Shown here piece after piece: positions 1 through 7,097 of a DNA stretch of 17,955 nucleotides. The stretch is taken from contig DASRLH010000301.1 of assembly GCA_035648595.1 (NCBI GenBank), positions 1 through 17,955 of the forward strand, read 5' to 3'. Numbering within the stretch: the stretch's first letter is position 1; every line of letters starts with the position of its first letter. The notes under the pieces were generated by a model. That model did not search any database. It had not been told where the DNA came from and worked only from the letters and a program-made list of their open reading frames with translations. Source of the DNA: RYN-428 sp035648595. GTDB taxonomy: Bacteria; Planctomycetota; Phycisphaerae; Tepidisphaerales; Tepidisphaeraceae. A program made the translations under genes and the position numbers.

Positions 1-111
1 CCCCCACGCCGTGTGCGGCATGAGCAGCATTACGATAACAGCGGCAACGAGGAATCCGACGATGGCGATCAATCGGCGCGGCGTTTTTCGCGGCTTTGGC
101 ATGGCCATCAT
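1..111 (-). CDS. Partial membrane or secreted protein, N-terminus only
   Basis: Reading leftwards, an open frame starts at ATG codons at 111, 108 or 102 and runs off the window edge. It encodes MMAMPKPRKTPRRLIAIVG followed by a hydrophobic stretch and then MPHTAWG. A short Lys/Arg-rich segment followed by about 18 apolar residues is what a signal peptide or signal anchor looks like. Position 102 (MPKPRK) is the most natural start, but the frame is also open upstream to about position 190, so the start is uncertain. It lies about 95 bp downstream of the mqnE stop on the same strand and could be co-transcribed. Too little is visible to name a family. Confidence 0.4.
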   Translation of the reverse strand, partial: MMAMPKPRKTPRRLIAIVGFLVAAVIVMLLMPHTAWG

Positions 112-205
112 CGTACCGCCGACCAGCGGCGCCGCAAAACCCAGATGAAATGAGGCGGGGACAATGCCGCACTCCGGGCGGCGACCCACTCCTTGCCGCA
201 ATCTG

Positions 206-1504
206 TTAATGCCGTTCGGCTCGCGTTGGCGGGGTCGCCAGAGGAGGCACTGCTTGTTGCGCTGGCTCATCCACCTGCTCGCGCATCCTTGTTCCCACAT
301 CGAGTTTCATTCCCATCACGCGGCCCGTCGTCGCATCGCGCAGAACGGGCCGATATAAGGTATCGCGCTCAACGGGCGTGCGCCTGGCCTCCCGAATGAG
401 GCGTTGAATGTCGCGGACGTGAAGTTCCTGATGGGTGCCGTCGCCTTGCGCTTTGGTGATGTCATACCAGACCACGGTGCCGTCCAGATCGTCGCAGCCC
501 CAATTCAGGGCGATTTGCGATAGGCCGATGCCTTGCATGATCCAGAACGCCTTGATGTGCGCGATGTTGTGAACCATGAGACGGGTGATGGCGAGCGTCT
601 TGAGGTCGGTTAATCCCGTGTTGCCGGGCAAATGGCCCAATTCGCTGTATTCGGGGATGAAGGACAGCGGAATGACACAGTTGAAGGCGGCGGCGTTGGA
701 GGATGATCCAATACTCGCAGTATCTGTTTCACCGCATTGCGTTTCGATGGCCGCGAGGGATTCGGCCTGCAATTCCCGCAATTTTATGAAATGCCCGACG
801 CGCTCCTCCACCCGCTCGACATGCCCATAGAGCATGGTGGCGTTGGTGGGGATGCCCAGGCTATGCGCGGTGCGATGCACCTCGAACCAGCGGTCGGCAC
901 GCACCTTTCCCTTGAAGACTTCATCATGCACGCGATCATCGAATATCTCGGCGCCGCCGCCCGGCAGGCTGCCAAGGCCCGCCTCGCGCAGGGCGATGAG
1001 CGTGTCGCGCACGCTCTGTCGGCTGATCCGGCCCAGGTGGATAATCTCGATGGCGGTAAACGCCTTGATGTGCAACCGCGGGCACTCGCGCCGCACGCCG
1101 CGCAGCATATCCAGGTAATAGTCGAACTTCAGCCACGGATGCAGCCCGCCGACGATATGCACTTCCGTCGCCCCCGCGTCGGAGGCCTTGCGCGCCATGG
1201 CGATCACCTGCTCGACGGGCATCTCATACGCCCCCTCTTCGCCGCGCTTGCGGTAGAAGGAGCAAAACTTGCAGGATAGAGCGCAGACATTGGTGTAATT
1301 GATATGGCGGTTGCGGTTGTAATACGTCCGGTCGCCATGCAGTTTTTCCCGCACGAAGTTCGCCAGCCGTCCGATGCCGTGCATATCCCGGCTGCCATAC
1401 AGGGCCACGCCATCGGTGAACGCCAGCGGCTGTCCCGCCAGCACCTTCTCCCGGATGGGTAGGAGTGCGGGATCGTTCACGCGAATGGAATCTGAGTTGC
1501 ACAT
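206..1504 (-). CDS. mqnE: Aminofutalosine synthase (radical SAM), futalosine menaquinone pathway
   Basis: MqnE joins SAM-derived radical chemistry to 3-[(1-carboxyvinyl)oxy]benzoate to make 6-amino-6-deoxyfutalosine, an early cytoplasmic step of the futalosine route to menaquinone. The 432-residue product carries the radical SAM motif CALSCKFC (Cys74, Cys78, Cys81), which ligates the 4Fe-4S cluster. It also has a glycine-rich GGLHPWLKFDYY segment, PGGGAEIF, and the family-typical C-terminal region with PVERDTLYRPV. I chose ATG 1504 because the family similarity begins there; the frame extends upstream to 1630 but that part overlaps the end of the next gene and looks non-coding. A polar segment of about 24 residues (around 687-759) sits between LRELQAE and the FNCVIPLSF motif, where relatives I recall are short. 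No other mqn genes are visible. The MqnC-type cyclase is a related alternative, but the motif pattern favours MqnE. Confidence 0.9.
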   Translation of the reverse strand: MCNSDSIRVNDPALLPIREKVLAGQPLAFTDGVALYGSRDMHGIGRLANFVREKLHGDRTYYNRNRHINYTNVCALSCKFCSFYRKRGEEGAYEMPVEQVIAMARKASDAGATEVHIVGGLHPWLKFDYYLDMLRGVRRECPRLHIKAFTAIEIIHLGRISRQSVRDTLIALREAGLGSLPGGGAEIFDDRVHDEVFKGKVRADRWFEVHRTAHSLGIPTNATMLYGHVERVEERVGHFIKLRELQAESLAAIETQCGETDTASIGSSSNAAAFNCVIPLSFIPEYSELGHLPGNTGLTDLKTLAITRLMVHNIAHIKAFWIMQGIGLSQIALNWGCDDLDGTVVWYDITKAQGDGTHQELHVRDIQRLIREARRTPVERDTLYRPVLRDATTGRVMGMKLDVGTRMREQVDEPAQQAVPPLATPPTRAERH

Positions 1505-1512
1505 AAGGCGTG

Positions 1513-1542
1513 GGAGTATATGGAATGCAAGGCATTCACTCC
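1513..1542 (-). promoter_or_regulatory. Hairpin just upstream of mqnE start
   Basis: On the minus strand GAATGC and GCATTC pair around a 3-nt loop, and an outer GGAGT pairs with ACTCC across a small bulge. The 30-bp structure ends 8 nt before the mqnE ATG at 1504, in the gap after the preceding gene. There is no T-tract, so it is not a standard intrinsic terminator. It could influence ribosome access to mqnE, which lacks an obvious Shine-Dalgarno sequence. The pairing is seen directly; the function is a guess. Confidence 0.4.
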
Positions 1543-1563
1543 ATTGCTTTCGGGAGATCCGAG

Positions 1564-2082
1564 TTATGCAATCTGCATCAAATCTGAGTGAGACATCGCA
1601 CGGCGATAATTCACCGGAGTTACGCTGCACTTTGAGAACGGGATTACGAGTGTTGTTCCGTCGCTAAAGAGTATTCGGTGAACAAACGACTTCTGATCAT
1701 CCCTGTCGAAATCCACTTCGTCGTAGAGCCAGTCGACTCGATTCTTCGCAAGAGGCCATCCTTGTGGCGAATCAATCCGACGCGGTTTCTGCCGAAGCGA
1801 ATACGAGAGAAACATCACTTCTCCGATGTTTCCGAGTGCGATCACCATGGTTGCACCCCTTGGATTGGCGCGGTCCTTCCCATCGGAGATTTTGAGGACT
1901 TGCCAGTCGTGAAGCGATAGGTTAGTGAGCGGCTGCAACTGCGGTGGCATGTCGCGGTGAATTTTTTGAAGGTGCTTCTGGTAAGATGAGAGCGCGCTTT
2001 CCCAACGCACCATTGCCTCGTCCACAGTGTCACTGTCCGACGAATTGAGGCTCGATACCAGCTCGGGTGTGAAATATCGCAT
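1564..2082 (-). CDS. Hypothetical protein, MRYFT-type, unknown function
   Basis: This 172-residue soluble protein starts MRYFTPELVSSLNS. It has a charged helical N-terminal half (DEAMVRWESALSSYQKHL) and a probable beta-rich second half containing WLYDEVDFDR and HRILFSDGTTLVIPFS. No signal peptide or membrane segment is visible. The pattern of an MRYFT start, a central LSLHDWQVLK and a late LFSDG resembles small uncharacterised proteins of the DUF4085 type; that assignment is from memory and weak. I prefer ATG 2082 to the in-frame ATG 2094, which touches the tRNA 3' end, because MRYFT looks like a native N-terminus; GGAAC precedes it closely. It lies 12 nt downstream of tRNA-Leu on the same strand and 59 nt before mqnE. 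Codon use appears less GC-biased than in the neighbours. Confidence 0.65.
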   Translation of the reverse strand: MRYFTPELVSSLNSSDSDTVDEAMVRWESALSSYQKHLQKIHRDMPPQLQPLTNLSLHDWQVLKISDGKDRANPRGATMVIALGNIGEVMFLSYSLRQKPRRIDSPQGWPLAKNRVDWLYDEVDFDRDDQKSFVHRILFSDGTTLVIPFSKCSVTPVNYRRAMSHSDLMQIA

Positions 2083-2094
2083 GGTTCCGATCAT

Positions 2095-2179
2095 TCCGGG
2101 TGGCGGGAGTCGAACCCGCAAATCCCTTTCGGGACGACGGATTTTAAGTCCGTTGCGTCTGCCGTTTCGCCACACCCGG
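2095..2179 (-). tRNA. tRNA-Leu, anticodon UAA
   Basis: Reverse-complement reading gives an 85-nt class II tRNA. The acceptor stem is CCGGGTG paired with CACCCGG, with discriminator A. The D-arm is followed by an anticodon stem ACGGA/TCCGT around the loop CTTAAAA, giving anticodon TAA. A long variable arm CGTCCCGAAAGGGATT is present, and the T-arm has stem GCGGG/CCCGC with TTCGACT in the loop. The long variable arm plus UAA anticodon identify leucine. The CCA tail is not encoded; the base after the discriminator begins an ATG. The tRNA sits between the lipoprotein gene and the MRYFT protein gene on the same strand. Confidence 0.95.
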
Positions 2180-2281
2180 GGTTGCCGGCGCTTCGCTGGG
2201 CTCTTGCCCTCGTGCATTATACCGTCCAGCTTCCCGTTTCGCGGCATGGGCGGCGCTGGCGGAATGCGCGCCGCTCGTGGT

Positions 2282-3085
2282 TCACGGCCCCGCCGGCAGC
2301 GGCGCCGGCGGATCATGCGCCGCGGGCGTTTCGCCGCGAAGACGCCGGGCGATATCGGCGAGAATGCGCGGGTCTTTGTATGCCCCGTTGTGCGCATCCT
2401 CGAAAGCCGGCGTCGCAACCCACCAGGCGACCCGGCCCGGCGGGGCCGCGTTGGCAACGCCGACGGGGTGGTCGCCCAAACGCACATACGCAAAAATCGG
2501 ATACGGCGCCGCGCTGGCGTTGATCCGGGACAGCACTGCCGATCCTGGGCGCAAATCCTTCTGGATGGGAAGCAACGCCGGCCATCGACAGACATCATCG
2601 GCCCCTTGCAACGGGCTGCTGATCGCAAAGAGCCGAGCGATCCGCAGCGTCCGGCAATTCGCGCTTGAACCCACCGCCGCGTAGCGCGCGGCAAAGCCAC
2701 CCAGCGAGTAACCGATTACGTCCACTTCCGACGTACGCTTCGGATCCGTGTTCGGAAATGCGCAATCGACGGCCCGAATCACTTCCCGCCGGCACGCCTC
2801 CGCGCTCCATCGCCACCACAACGAGACGGCGATGATCCGCCGTCCGCGGGTCATGGCGTCAAACTCCCGTTTAAGCGAACCCGCCGCGATGCCCGGATCG
2901 GCAAATCCGCCGATGATGACCAACGGCCGCTCGAGCTGTCCCGGCGAGGCCTTCATCCGGCTCAAATCGCATTGGGCCTGCGGCGTGGTGGTTGGAAGCG
3001 ATGGGTTGACCGGTTGAGCCGCACATCCCACAAACAACATGGCGGCAGAGCAGAACGCCAGCGAACGGTGCAGGAAGGTCGGCAT
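2282..3085 (-). CDS. Exported lipoprotein with alpha/beta-hydrolase fold
   Basis: The 267-residue product begins MPTFLHRSLAFCSAAMLF followed by VGCAAQ, a lipobox with the acylated cysteine at about residue 21, so it should be membrane-anchored outside the cytoplasm. After a Pro/Thr linker comes PLVIIGGFADPG, typical of the first strand and oxyanion region of an alpha/beta hydrolase. GYSLGGFAARYA follows, with candidate nucleophile Ser127 in a GxSxG motif. A histidine in EDAHNGAY near residue 240 is a candidate for the triad. Likely activity is a lipase or esterase; the substrate is unknown. ATG 3085 is preferred to the upstream in-frame ATG 3130 because it places the basic residues directly before the hydrophobic segment. 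It lies 173 bp downstream of moeA on the same strand. Confidence 0.75.
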   Translation of the reverse strand: MPTFLHRSLAFCSAAMLFVGCAAQPVNPSLPTTTPQAQCDLSRMKASPGQLERPLVIIGGFADPGIAAGSLKREFDAMTRGRRIIAVSLWWRWSAEACRREVIRAVDCAFPNTDPKRTSEVDVIGYSLGGFAARYAAVGSSANCRTLRIARLFAISSPLQGADDVCRWPALLPIQKDLRPGSAVLSRINASAAPYPIFAYVRLGDHPVGVANAAPPGRVAWWVATPAFEDAHNGAYKDPRILADIARRLRGETPAAHDPPAPLPAGP

Positions 3086-3258
3086 GCCGATGCTTTTACC
3101 GCGCCCGCGATCGCGTTGACACAATGTCACCTTCGATATCCTCGGCGGTCAGAGGGATTGCCAGGTTGATTGTCCTCATATCGAAAAACGATAGGCGTCC
3201 GCTTACTCGCCGGCAAGCCATCGACAAAGCCGCGTTTGGCCGTGCATTTCGATTTGCC

Positions 3259-4548
3259 CTAAATTTCCAACACCCGCACCAGGGTTCCCTTAGGCGCCAG
3301 CGAATCGTTTTCGGCTCGCACGAGCAGCACGTTGGCGCTGGCGAGGGTGAAGAGGTCTGCCGACCCTTTCCAGGCGAGGGGGGTTATGCTGGCGAATTCG
3401 GATTGGCCGCTGTGATGGCCGGGCGCGACGGCACGGATGGCGGGTTGATAAAATTCGCGCGGGCCGTTGGCGGGCAGGCCTTCGGTCAGGCGGCCCGTCA
3501 CCCATCGCTCGATCGGCAGACCGCCGCCCATCCGCGCCGCCAGGCGCGATGCCAGACGAACCGTGCAGACGAACGCGCTCACCGGATTGCCGGGAAGGCC
3601 GAAAACGTACGTTGGAGTTGTGCGCGGAGCGCGCGAGGATTGTTGCTCATTGGAGCTGGTTGGCGAGAGTGAGCCGAACACGAAGGGCTTGCCCGGCTTG
3701 ATGCGGAGCTTGGTGATTTTGAGTTCCACGCCGAGTTCGGCCAGCAATCGCGGGACGTAATCGTATTCGCCCATGCTCATGCCGCCGGTGACGAACAGGG
3801 CGTCGAAGGATAAGCCGTGCCGCAGGGCGGCGCGGGTTTCTTCTGGATCGTCGCGCACGGTTCCGACGTCCGCGACTTCGCAGCCGAGGTTGCGCAAGAG
3901 GGCGGCCAGCATGGGCGTGTTGGAATCGCGGATCTGCCAGGGACCGGGCGTCTGATAGACCGGCACGATCTCATCGCCGGTGCCCAGCACCGCGACGCGC
4001 GGGCGCGCGAAGCACAACACCTCATCAGCGCCGATGGCGGCGGCCACCGCGATCTGGCGGGGGCCCAGCATCGTTCCGGCCTTAAGAACCACGCGGCCCG
4101 CCGGGCAGTCGCTGGCGGGGGCAGCCGTGTAGCGCGGCGACGCGGGCGCGCGGAGTATGCGAACAATCTCGCCAATCGGCACGCGCTGCTCGACATCTTC
4201 GACCGGCACCACGCCATCCGCGCCAGTGGGGAGGGGCGCGCCGGTCATGATGGCCATCGCCTCTCCCGCCTCCAGCGCGCGATGCGATGAAGCGCCCGCG
4301 GCGACTTCGCCGACCACCCGCAGCTCCGCCGGCAGCGCACCCACATCCACCCTTCGCACCGCATATCCATCCATCAGGCTCTTGAGAAATGGCGGGTAGT
4401 CGCGGTCCGCGGTCAGGTCATCAGCCAGCCGCAGCCCCACCGCCGCCTCAAGCGGCACGCGCGCCGTCCGCGGCGCCACCGGAGCCTGGTCGATGATGCG
4501 GATGGCCTGCTGAACGCTCAATAACTCCTGCGACGGCGGCTGAGGCAT
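3259..4548 (-). CDS. moeA: Molybdopterin molybdenumtransferase MoeA
   Basis: MoeA inserts molybdate into adenylylated molybdopterin, the last step of molybdenum cofactor synthesis, in the cytoplasm. The 429-residue product shows the family landmarks in order: PPFLKSLMDGYAVRRVDV, GEAMAIMTGAPLPTGADGVVPVED, LGTGDEIV, IRDSNTPMLAALL, DALFVTGGMSMGEYDYV, KPGKPFVFG and FGLPGNPVSAF, with a C-terminal MoeA domain ending VLLVRAEN. Length is close to the usual 400-ish residues. ATG 4548 is chosen because the longer frame (to 4743) only adds translation of an intergenic repeat. A Ser/Thr/Pro-rich segment of about 20 residues (3608-3675) separates KPFVFG from VFGLPGNP, which are normally close together. 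No other moa or moe genes are nearby. Confidence 0.93.
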   Translation of the reverse strand: MPQPPSQELLSVQQAIRIIDQAPVAPRTARVPLEAAVGLRLADDLTADRDYPPFLKSLMDGYAVRRVDVGALPAELRVVGEVAAGASSHRALEAGEAMAIMTGAPLPTGADGVVPVEDVEQRVPIGEIVRILRAPASPRYTAAPASDCPAGRVVLKAGTMLGPRQIAVAAAIGADEVLCFARPRVAVLGTGDEIVPVYQTPGPWQIRDSNTPMLAALLRNLGCEVADVGTVRDDPEETRAALRHGLSFDALFVTGGMSMGEYDYVPRLLAELGVELKITKLRIKPGKPFVFGSLSPTSSNEQQSSRAPRTTPTYVFGLPGNPVSAFVCTVRLASRLAARMGGGLPIERWVTGRLTEGLPANGPREFYQPAIRAVAPGHHSGQSEFASITPLAWKGSADLFTLASANVLLVRAENDSLAPKGTLVRVLEI

Positions 4549-4609
4549 GCACCGATCATCGCGGGAAGATGGGAACGGCGTCAATGAAGGTAGGCGATAA
4601 GTGGACTTG

Positions 4610-4746
4610 GGCGTGGCCTGAATTTGTGGCACGGGCGGCCCGCCCGTGGCTTGCCGTGCGCAGCAAGCAAGAATCGCGATCCGCCGATCTGTGCGGAATA
4701 CCGCACCCACGGGCAGGCTGCCCATGCCACAAAAAATGGCCACGCC
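4610..4746. repeat. REPIN-like element, family A, copy 1
   Basis: Two near-identical palindromes face each other: CACGGGCGGCCCGCCCGTG at 4630-4648 and its diverged inverse at 4708-4726. Each is flanked outside by TGTGGC/GCCACA and further out by GGCGTGGCC at 4610 paired with GGCCACGCC ending at 4746. The interior holds GCAAGCAAGAATCGCGAT. A second copy with the same layout lies at 8118-8250. Paired inverted REP sequences are the definition of a REPIN, a non-autonomous element mobilised by RAYT-type transposases in other bacteria; no RAYT is in this window. It fills the divergent space between moeA and the phosphodiesterase gene. Confidence 0.85.
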
Positions 4747-4799
4747 TGTGGACGTGGTAAGATGGCGGGCGGTTGCTTTAGCTCACGACAACCCTTCAA

Positions 4800-4849
4800 T
4801 GTATCATGGGCGTCTCGCCCGTGCCGATGGTGTCGATTATGAAAAATCG
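4800..4849 (+). repeat. Decayed or half REPIN-like element, family B
   Basis: TGTATCATGGGCGTCTCG and the following CCCGTGC (4800-4824) match one arm of the family B element at 11994-12095. Twenty-one bases after the CCCGTG end comes AATCG (4845-4849), the same box at the same distance as in the full B element. The facing arm is missing or diverged. The start codon of the downstream phosphodiesterase gene (4839) lies inside this remnant. Confidence 0.65.
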
Positions 4850-5693
4850 AATTTTCGCCAAATTTCCAGCGTTCCCGCTTGCGGTCCTCGCATGTGGGTA
4901 CTTCTTGTGTTGCATCGGCGCGACCGACATCCCGAATCCATCCCCCGCGCCCACGCCATTGCTGCATGCCCACGCGCACAATGACTATGAGCACAAGCGG
5001 CCTCTATTTGATGCGGTGGACAATGGCTTCACCAGCGTGGAAGCCGACGTGTACCTGGTCAACGGCAAGCTGCTGGTCGCGCACATGCCTTGGGAGGTGA
5101 AGACGGATCGCACGCTGGAATCGCTGTATCTGGACCCGCTGAAAAAGCGGATCGACGGCAATGGCGGCCGGGTGTATCCCGGCGGGCCGCCGGTCGTGCT
5201 GTTGATCGACGTGAAGACCGATCCCGTCCAGACCTATGCCGCTCTCAAGAAAGTTTTCAAGCAGTACGCGCCGATTCTCACCATCTGGCACGATGACAAA
5301 CCCGAACGCCGCGCCCTGCAGGTCATCATCACCGGCAACCGCTCGCAAAAGCTGATCGCCGCCGACAAGGAGCGTTACGCGGCGTGCGATGGAGAATTGA
5401 AGGATTTGGATACCAACCCGCCGGCCGAGCTGGTGCCGTGGATCAGCGCGCAGTGGAGCAAGAGCTTCAAGTGGAACGGCAACGACAAAATGCCCGTCGA
5501 TCAAAAGGCCGTCCTGGATAAAATCGTCAAGCGATGTCACGAGCAGCATCGCAAGCTGCGGTTCTGGGGATCGCCGGATTTCCCGGCGTTTTGGGCCGTC
5601 TTGCGCGACCATGGAGTTGATCTTGTCAATACGGACCATCTTCCTGAATGCCGGGCGTTTCTGATCAAGCGCGGAGAGGAGAATAAATCCTAA
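4839..5693 (+). CDS. Exported GDPD/PLC-like phosphodiesterase
   Basis: The 284-residue product begins MKNRIFAKFPAFPLAVLACG, a basic start followed by a hydrophobic segment consistent with a signal peptide or lipid anchor (Cys19, Cys24 and Cys25 are candidates but no clean lipobox is seen). The mature part opens with HAHNDYEHKRPLFDAVDNG, then SVEADVYL and LLVAH. This His47/Asp49, Glu68/Asp70, His82 arrangement is that of the metal-dependent GDPD/PI-PLC-like TIM barrel, closest in feel to the AIM6-like branch. LLIDVKTD and the late LVNTDHL fit later barrel strands. Likely role: hydrolysis of phosphodiesters outside the cytoplasm; substrate unknown. ATG 4839 is chosen over 4806, which lies in repeat-derived sequence. 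It is a monocistron in its setting. Confidence 0.82.
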   Translation: MKNRIFAKFPAFPLAVLACGYFLCCIGATDIPNPSPAPTPLLHAHAHNDYEHKRPLFDAVDNGFTSVEADVYLVNGKLLVAHMPWEVKTDRTLESLYLDPLKKRIDGNGGRVYPGGPPVVLLIDVKTDPVQTYAALKKVFKQYAPILTIWHDDKPERRALQVIITGNRSQKLIAADKERYAACDGELKDLDTNPPAELVPWISAQWSKSFKWNGNDKMPVDQKAVLDKIVKRCHEQHRKLRFWGSPDFPAFWAVLRDHGVDLVNTDHLPECRAFLIKRGEENKS

Positions 5694-5817
5694 CTCATCG
5701 TTGGCATCGGGCGGAGTGCGGTAGGCCACCTCACTTCCCGTTGCATGGCCATAGCAATAAGCCCCGTGGCAAGCCCCATAGGCGGACTCCGAAAGAGTCT
5801 TGAGAGCGATGTGACGA

Positions 5818-6936
5818 ATGATCGAAGAGTTCCATGATTTAGACGGTCGATCTTACCACCGCAAATTTCAGTCTTGGCGAGCGAATCATAGAAAGTCGCA
5901 CCTCCTCAGCTTCAAGACGAAGAATACTGCTAATCTACACGCATCGCACTGCCGTCACTTGGGATCTCCGAGTTATGAAGAGCCCGGCGTTTCTCTGACA
6001 TCCAATCGAAAAGTCGTCGGCCGGACCGTACGCGAATTACTCGACTGGGCTAAGCACCAGAGAGTCGAAGTTCGCGATTGTAAGGATTGCATTGAATCAG
6101 AAACCAGCCGAACGAGAACATCTCGCGCCAATCCCGACCCGATGACGGCGCTCACGTCGGATGATTTTCGAAGAGCTCTTAAGGGAGTGGGGAGTCGAAT
6201 TACCGCGCTACAGCAGCAGATGCTGAGTGCTCATTATCACGCGCAGGATCGAACACTATCCGCGTCAGAAATGTCTATTGCGATGGGCTGGCGAGGATTC
6301 GAAGCATCGAATGCACAGTACGGTCGACTAGGAAGTTTACTTGGGAAGAGATTGGGGGCTGAGCAATTCAATATTCGCACGCTCGTCACCATGATTCGCC
6401 CCCGGAGCGTCGGTAATTCTGATTGGCTTTGGGTGATGCGGCCGCAACTTGCGATGGCTCTTGAGGCACTCGGATCGGTAGGCGACGGCTCTCGAGTGTG
6501 GAAGGAGCTTGACGTGGAGAGGTTCGCCGGTTCGCCCGACGGGATGGTTCGACAGGAGCGACTGGTTCAACTTCGCCTCGGACAGGCGAAGTTTAAGCAG
6601 GGACTCGAACGAAAATACGGGCGCCGGTGCATGATTTCAGGGTGCTTACTGATGCAAGTCGTCGAAGCGGCCCACATCGCGCCGTATTGCGAGAATGCAG
6701 ATGACAGCCACGACAATGGGCTGCTACTCCGCGCAGATATTCACATTCTTTTTGACCTAAACCTCATCGGAATCGAACCGAATTCCCTACAGATCCGCAT
6801 TCATGATCGTTTGCAATCCAGCATTTACTATGACTTCCATAAGCAAGTGCTTAGCTGCGGAGATTTCCGTCCGAGATTGGCGTGCCTCGAAGCACGTTGG
6901 AAAGAGTTCTTAAGCATTTCAAATGAAACGGAATGA
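5818..6936 (+). CDS. HNH endonuclease with N-terminal Cys/His domain
   Basis: The 372-residue product has two recognisable parts. The C-terminal part carries an HNH_2-type nuclease: RRCMISGC (Cys271, Cys276), EAAHIAPY (His286), then NGLLLRADIHILFD with Asn300 and His309. This family cuts or nicks DNA with one metal ion and is common in restriction-like proteins. The N-terminal 95 residues contain WRANHRKS, LHASHCRHLG (Cys45, His47) and, after RELLDWAKHQ, the pair CKDC (Cys88, Cys91). That pattern suggests a small metal-binding or recognition domain also seen ahead of nuclease modules; the function is inferred. A middle helical region of about 150 residues links them. Codon use is noticeably less GC-rich than in flanking genes, which suggests acquisition. 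No methylase or partner gene is adjacent. A role in phage defence is possible but unproven. Confidence 0.8.
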   Translation: MIEEFHDLDGRSYHRKFQSWRANHRKSHLLSFKTKNTANLHASHCRHLGSPSYEEPGVSLTSNRKVVGRTVRELLDWAKHQRVEVRDCKDCIESETSRTRTSRANPDPMTALTSDDFRRALKGVGSRITALQQQMLSAHYHAQDRTLSASEMSIAMGWRGFEASNAQYGRLGSLLGKRLGAEQFNIRTLVTMIRPRSVGNSDWLWVMRPQLAMALEALGSVGDGSRVWKELDVERFAGSPDGMVRQERLVQLRLGQAKFKQGLERKYGRRCMISGCLLMQVVEAAHIAPYCENADDSHDNGLLLRADIHILFDLNLIGIEPNSLQIRIHDRLQSSIYYDFHKQVLSCGDFRPRLACLEARWKEFLSISNETE

Positions 6937-7097
6937 TGATGCCCTCAATGCGATTGACAATCGCGATTGCAAAATGAGTGCAAGAGAAGCCGAATTTTAT
7001 CCAAGCGTCCTCGTGAACAATCGGACATGGCCAGGGTTTGTTCTGCGCCGGACTCGTTCGTTGAACACCTGCGTCTTTTGACTACCGTACCATCCGC

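Noticed and set aside
737..1279. Plus-strand open frame of 180 codons opposite mqnE
   Set aside because: Runs antisense to a clear MqnE coding frame; composition is that of a high-GC shadow with no domain.
2027..2668. Plus-strand open frame across the tRNA and the lipoprotein gene end
   Set aside because: It crosses a well-formed tRNA on the other strand and gives an Arg-rich low-complexity product.
2083..2700. Upstream extension of the MRYFT protein frame
   Set aside because: It would translate through tRNA-Leu and the end of the lipoprotein gene; no homologous look, very Arg-rich.
4549..4743. N-terminal extension of MoeA
   Set aside because: It is translation of the family A repeat; the true MoeA start features begin at 4548.
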